From Conchocele bisecta (lineage: Eukaryota > Mollusca > Bivalvia > Lucinida > Thyasiridae), in NCBI GenBank assembly GCA_029237695.1, contig CM055271.1:30812200-30876199 (forward strand): a DNA stretch of 64,000 nt, read 5' to 3'. Under the pieces are notes generated by a model that was not told the origin of the DNA, did no database searches, and saw nothing but the letters and a program-made list of their open reading frames with translations. Made by a program: the position numbers and the translations under genes. This document shows, in pieces, positions 62,240 to 64,000 of the stretch (the stretch's first letter is position 1; every line of letters begins with the position of its first letter).

Positions 62240-63477
62240 TTTAGCCAGGTTTTTTGAAAAAAAATCCAGGCTATTGGATTGGCGAAAGCCGGGCGGGCGG
62301 GCGGCGTCCACAATCAATGTTAAGTTTTCGTGTTTGAGTCCATTTCTTTGTTACTGTACCACCTAGGACCACCAAACTTTCACAGCTTCATAATCAAGGG
62401 GTGCCCACCACATATCACTATCCAACACGTTACTTTTTTTTTAACTTGACCCATTTTTTCCGCGTAGTCGACTTAGCCATTTTCAATGTTAAGTTTTCGC
62501 GTTTACAATGTTAAGTTTTCGTGTTTAAGTCCATTTCTTTGGTACTGTACCACCTAGGACCACCAAACTTTCACAGCTTCATAATCAAGGGGTACCCACC
62601 ACATATCATTATCCAACATGTTACTTTTTTTTTTAACTTCACCCATTTTTTCCGCGCAGTCAACTTAGCCATTTTCAATGTTAAGTTTTCGCGTTTACAA
62701 TGTTAAGTTTTCGTGTTTAAGTCCATTTCTTTCTTTGGTACTGTACCACCTAGGACCACCAAACTTTCACAGCTTCATAACCAAGGGGTGCCTACCACAT
62801 ACAACTATCCAACATGTGACCATTTTTTTACCTTCACCTATTATTTCTACGTAATTGACTTAGCCATTTTCAACGTTAACTTTTTAACGTACGTCTGGTT
62901 AGAGTTTTTTGGTTAAAACTTTTTCGTTGTACTATATCTCTGCAACTGCTTCGCCCATTACCTTGAAACTTCACATGGGTGTTTATCATCATCCATATTT
63001 TCATTCTAACCCCCAACCGTGCGGCCCCTGTGCCCAATGTCAAGGTCAAATTACTTTGAATTTTTTTGTTAATGTTTTTTCGTGTACTATATCTCTGCAA
63101 CTGCTTCACCCAATACCTTGATACTTCACATGGGTGTTTATCATCATTGTCGCACCTGCTTGCGGAAAGCGCGATCCTGTGCCCAATGTCAAGGTCAAAT
63201 TACTTTGAATTTTTTGTTAAAGTTTTTTCGTGTACTATATCTCTGCAACTGCTTCACCCAATACCTTGATACTTCACATGGGTGTTTATCATCATTGTTG
63301 CACCTGCTTGCGGAAAGCGCGATCCTGTGCCCAATGTCAAGGTCAAATTACTTTGAATTTTTTTGTTAAAGTTTTTTCCACGGCCATCTAGTCTACAAAA
63401 AGTGGGTATTATTATGTTATCCAAGTGTCTATGCTTGGAAAAAACCTGGCCTTCGTGGCTTTGCCTCGTTTCTTGTT
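62240..63477 (+). repeat. Pearl-like element with two different tandem cores
   Basis: Head AGCCAGGTTTTTTG with inverse CAAAAACCTGGCT-like sequence near the end (AAAAAACCTGGC at 63440), then GCGGGCGGGCGGCG. First core: ~191 bp unit at about 62315, 62506 and 62699 (ACTGTACCACCTAGGACCAC). Second core: ~153 bp unit at about 62927, 63078 and 63232 (ATATCTCTGCAACTGCTTC). It ends GGCTTTGCC then TCGTTTCTTGTT. Confidence 0.75.
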
Positions 63478-63547
63478 GGACTATTCCATTCATATGTAAT
63501 GGGGTGTAAAAAATATCTTGCAATAATGACAAACGCTGCAAATCCAG

Positions 63548-63779
63548 GGGGCCGTTTCAATAAACTTTGTACGACTAAAATGTTTGTTAGTGCAAATTTA
63601 GGATCGTCTGGAAATTTCATTTGATTGATTTACATTTATTGAGCATAGGCTGCATATGATCAATTAATGTAAATCCAATAATTGTTTACAAGAAAAAATT
63701 GTTTATGTGAAATTTACAGACTATTATAATTTTGCACTTACGAACATTTTAGTCGTACGAAGTTTAGTGAAACGGCCCC
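63548..63779. mobile_element. D-family PIF/Harbinger-like MITE nested in a G core, CAG duplication
   Basis: CAG at 63545-63547 and 63780-63782. The flanks CAAATC and ATGAGGTGGCTGGCTC are the G-family core split at its CAG. Confidence 0.9.
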
Positions 63780-63949
63780 CAGATGAGGTGGCTGGCTCAT
63801 GACGAGCCGGATAATCTGGATATGCAGTGTTTGTAAATATTGGAATTTTGGCGATTTTTTTATTTTCCCCAGCGGAATCCCTGAGCACTCAATGGGTAAT
63901 TTAACAATCTGGGTTCATCTTTACTGGAATCCCGACCGGAGACTAAAAT

Positions 63950-64000
63950 GTTCGTAAGTGCAAATTTAGGATCATCTGGAAATATCAATTGATGGATTTA
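63950..64000 (+). mobile_element. D-family MITE, cut by the window end
   Basis: GACTAAAATGTTCGTAAGTG then AAATTTAGGATCATC, the left arm of D without its terminal GGGCCCGTTTCAC. It continues beyond the window. Confidence 0.7.

Noticed and set aside
63066..63369. Overlapping frames with repeated YISATAS-type peptides
   Set aside because: They come from the ~153 bp tandem core of the element at 62240-63477.

Overview
This window is eukaryotic nuclear DNA: AT-rich, intron-rich, mostly non-coding and saturated with short inverted-repeat transposons. Several repeat types point to a bivalve mollusc: pearl/Helitron-like elements with 150-190 bp tandem cores, tRNA-headed SINEs, and dense palindromic MITEs. 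The species cannot be fixed from the sequence alone.

Only two host protein-coding genes are convincing. (1) On the + strand, about 6157-26763, eight exons with clean GT-AG boundaries and consistent phases encode 425 residues of a ZGPAT (ZIP) orthologue. The domain order is N-terminal region, one CCCH zinc finger, a Tudor-like domain, an acidic linker, a G-patch and a basic segment. The first coding exon and the C-terminal exon(s) were not found. (2) On the - strand, 37262-32637, two exons joined at phase 0 encode a 619-residue TRIM-like RING/coiled-coil protein. It has no visible B-box, and about 100 residues of Thr/Ser/Glu/Asn-rich repeat sit inside the RING. The genes converge, and the missing ZGPAT 3' exons would have to lie within or beyond the RING gene.

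The rest is a layered record of mobile DNA. Repeat families were assigned by comparing copies within the window: A and B (hAT-like, ends CAGRGCTCCAGATAAG), C (mariner-like, TA), D and E (PIF/Harbinger-like, CWG target duplications), F and G (piggyBac-like, TTAA), H (TGTGGCTGTGACTGGAG ends), I (AGGTACATGCCCAC ends, TTAA), K, L, M, O, P, Q and R (other fold-backs), N (hAT-like, CCCGTAGCCAGG ends), SINE families S1-S3, one LINE 3' fragment, and pearl/Helitron-like tandem-core elements. Nested copies with readable target duplications give relative ages.

Layout: 1-6130 tandem-core elements and MITEs; 6157-26763 ZGPAT exons in repeat-filled introns, with an 818 bp tandem duplication, a duplicated dead CCCH exon, a 25 bp minisatellite and an exon-derived 52 bp minisatellite; 26764-32636 repeats; 32637-37262 the RING gene; 37263-64000 repeats with no convincing gene.

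The signals most worth following are the splice-donor-bearing minisatellite grown from the G-patch exon, a hairpin core shared by MITE families with different termini, the RING loop insertion, the possible ZGPAT poison exon, and a 3' tail shared by the LINE and the SINEs. All repeat-family names are local to this annotation.
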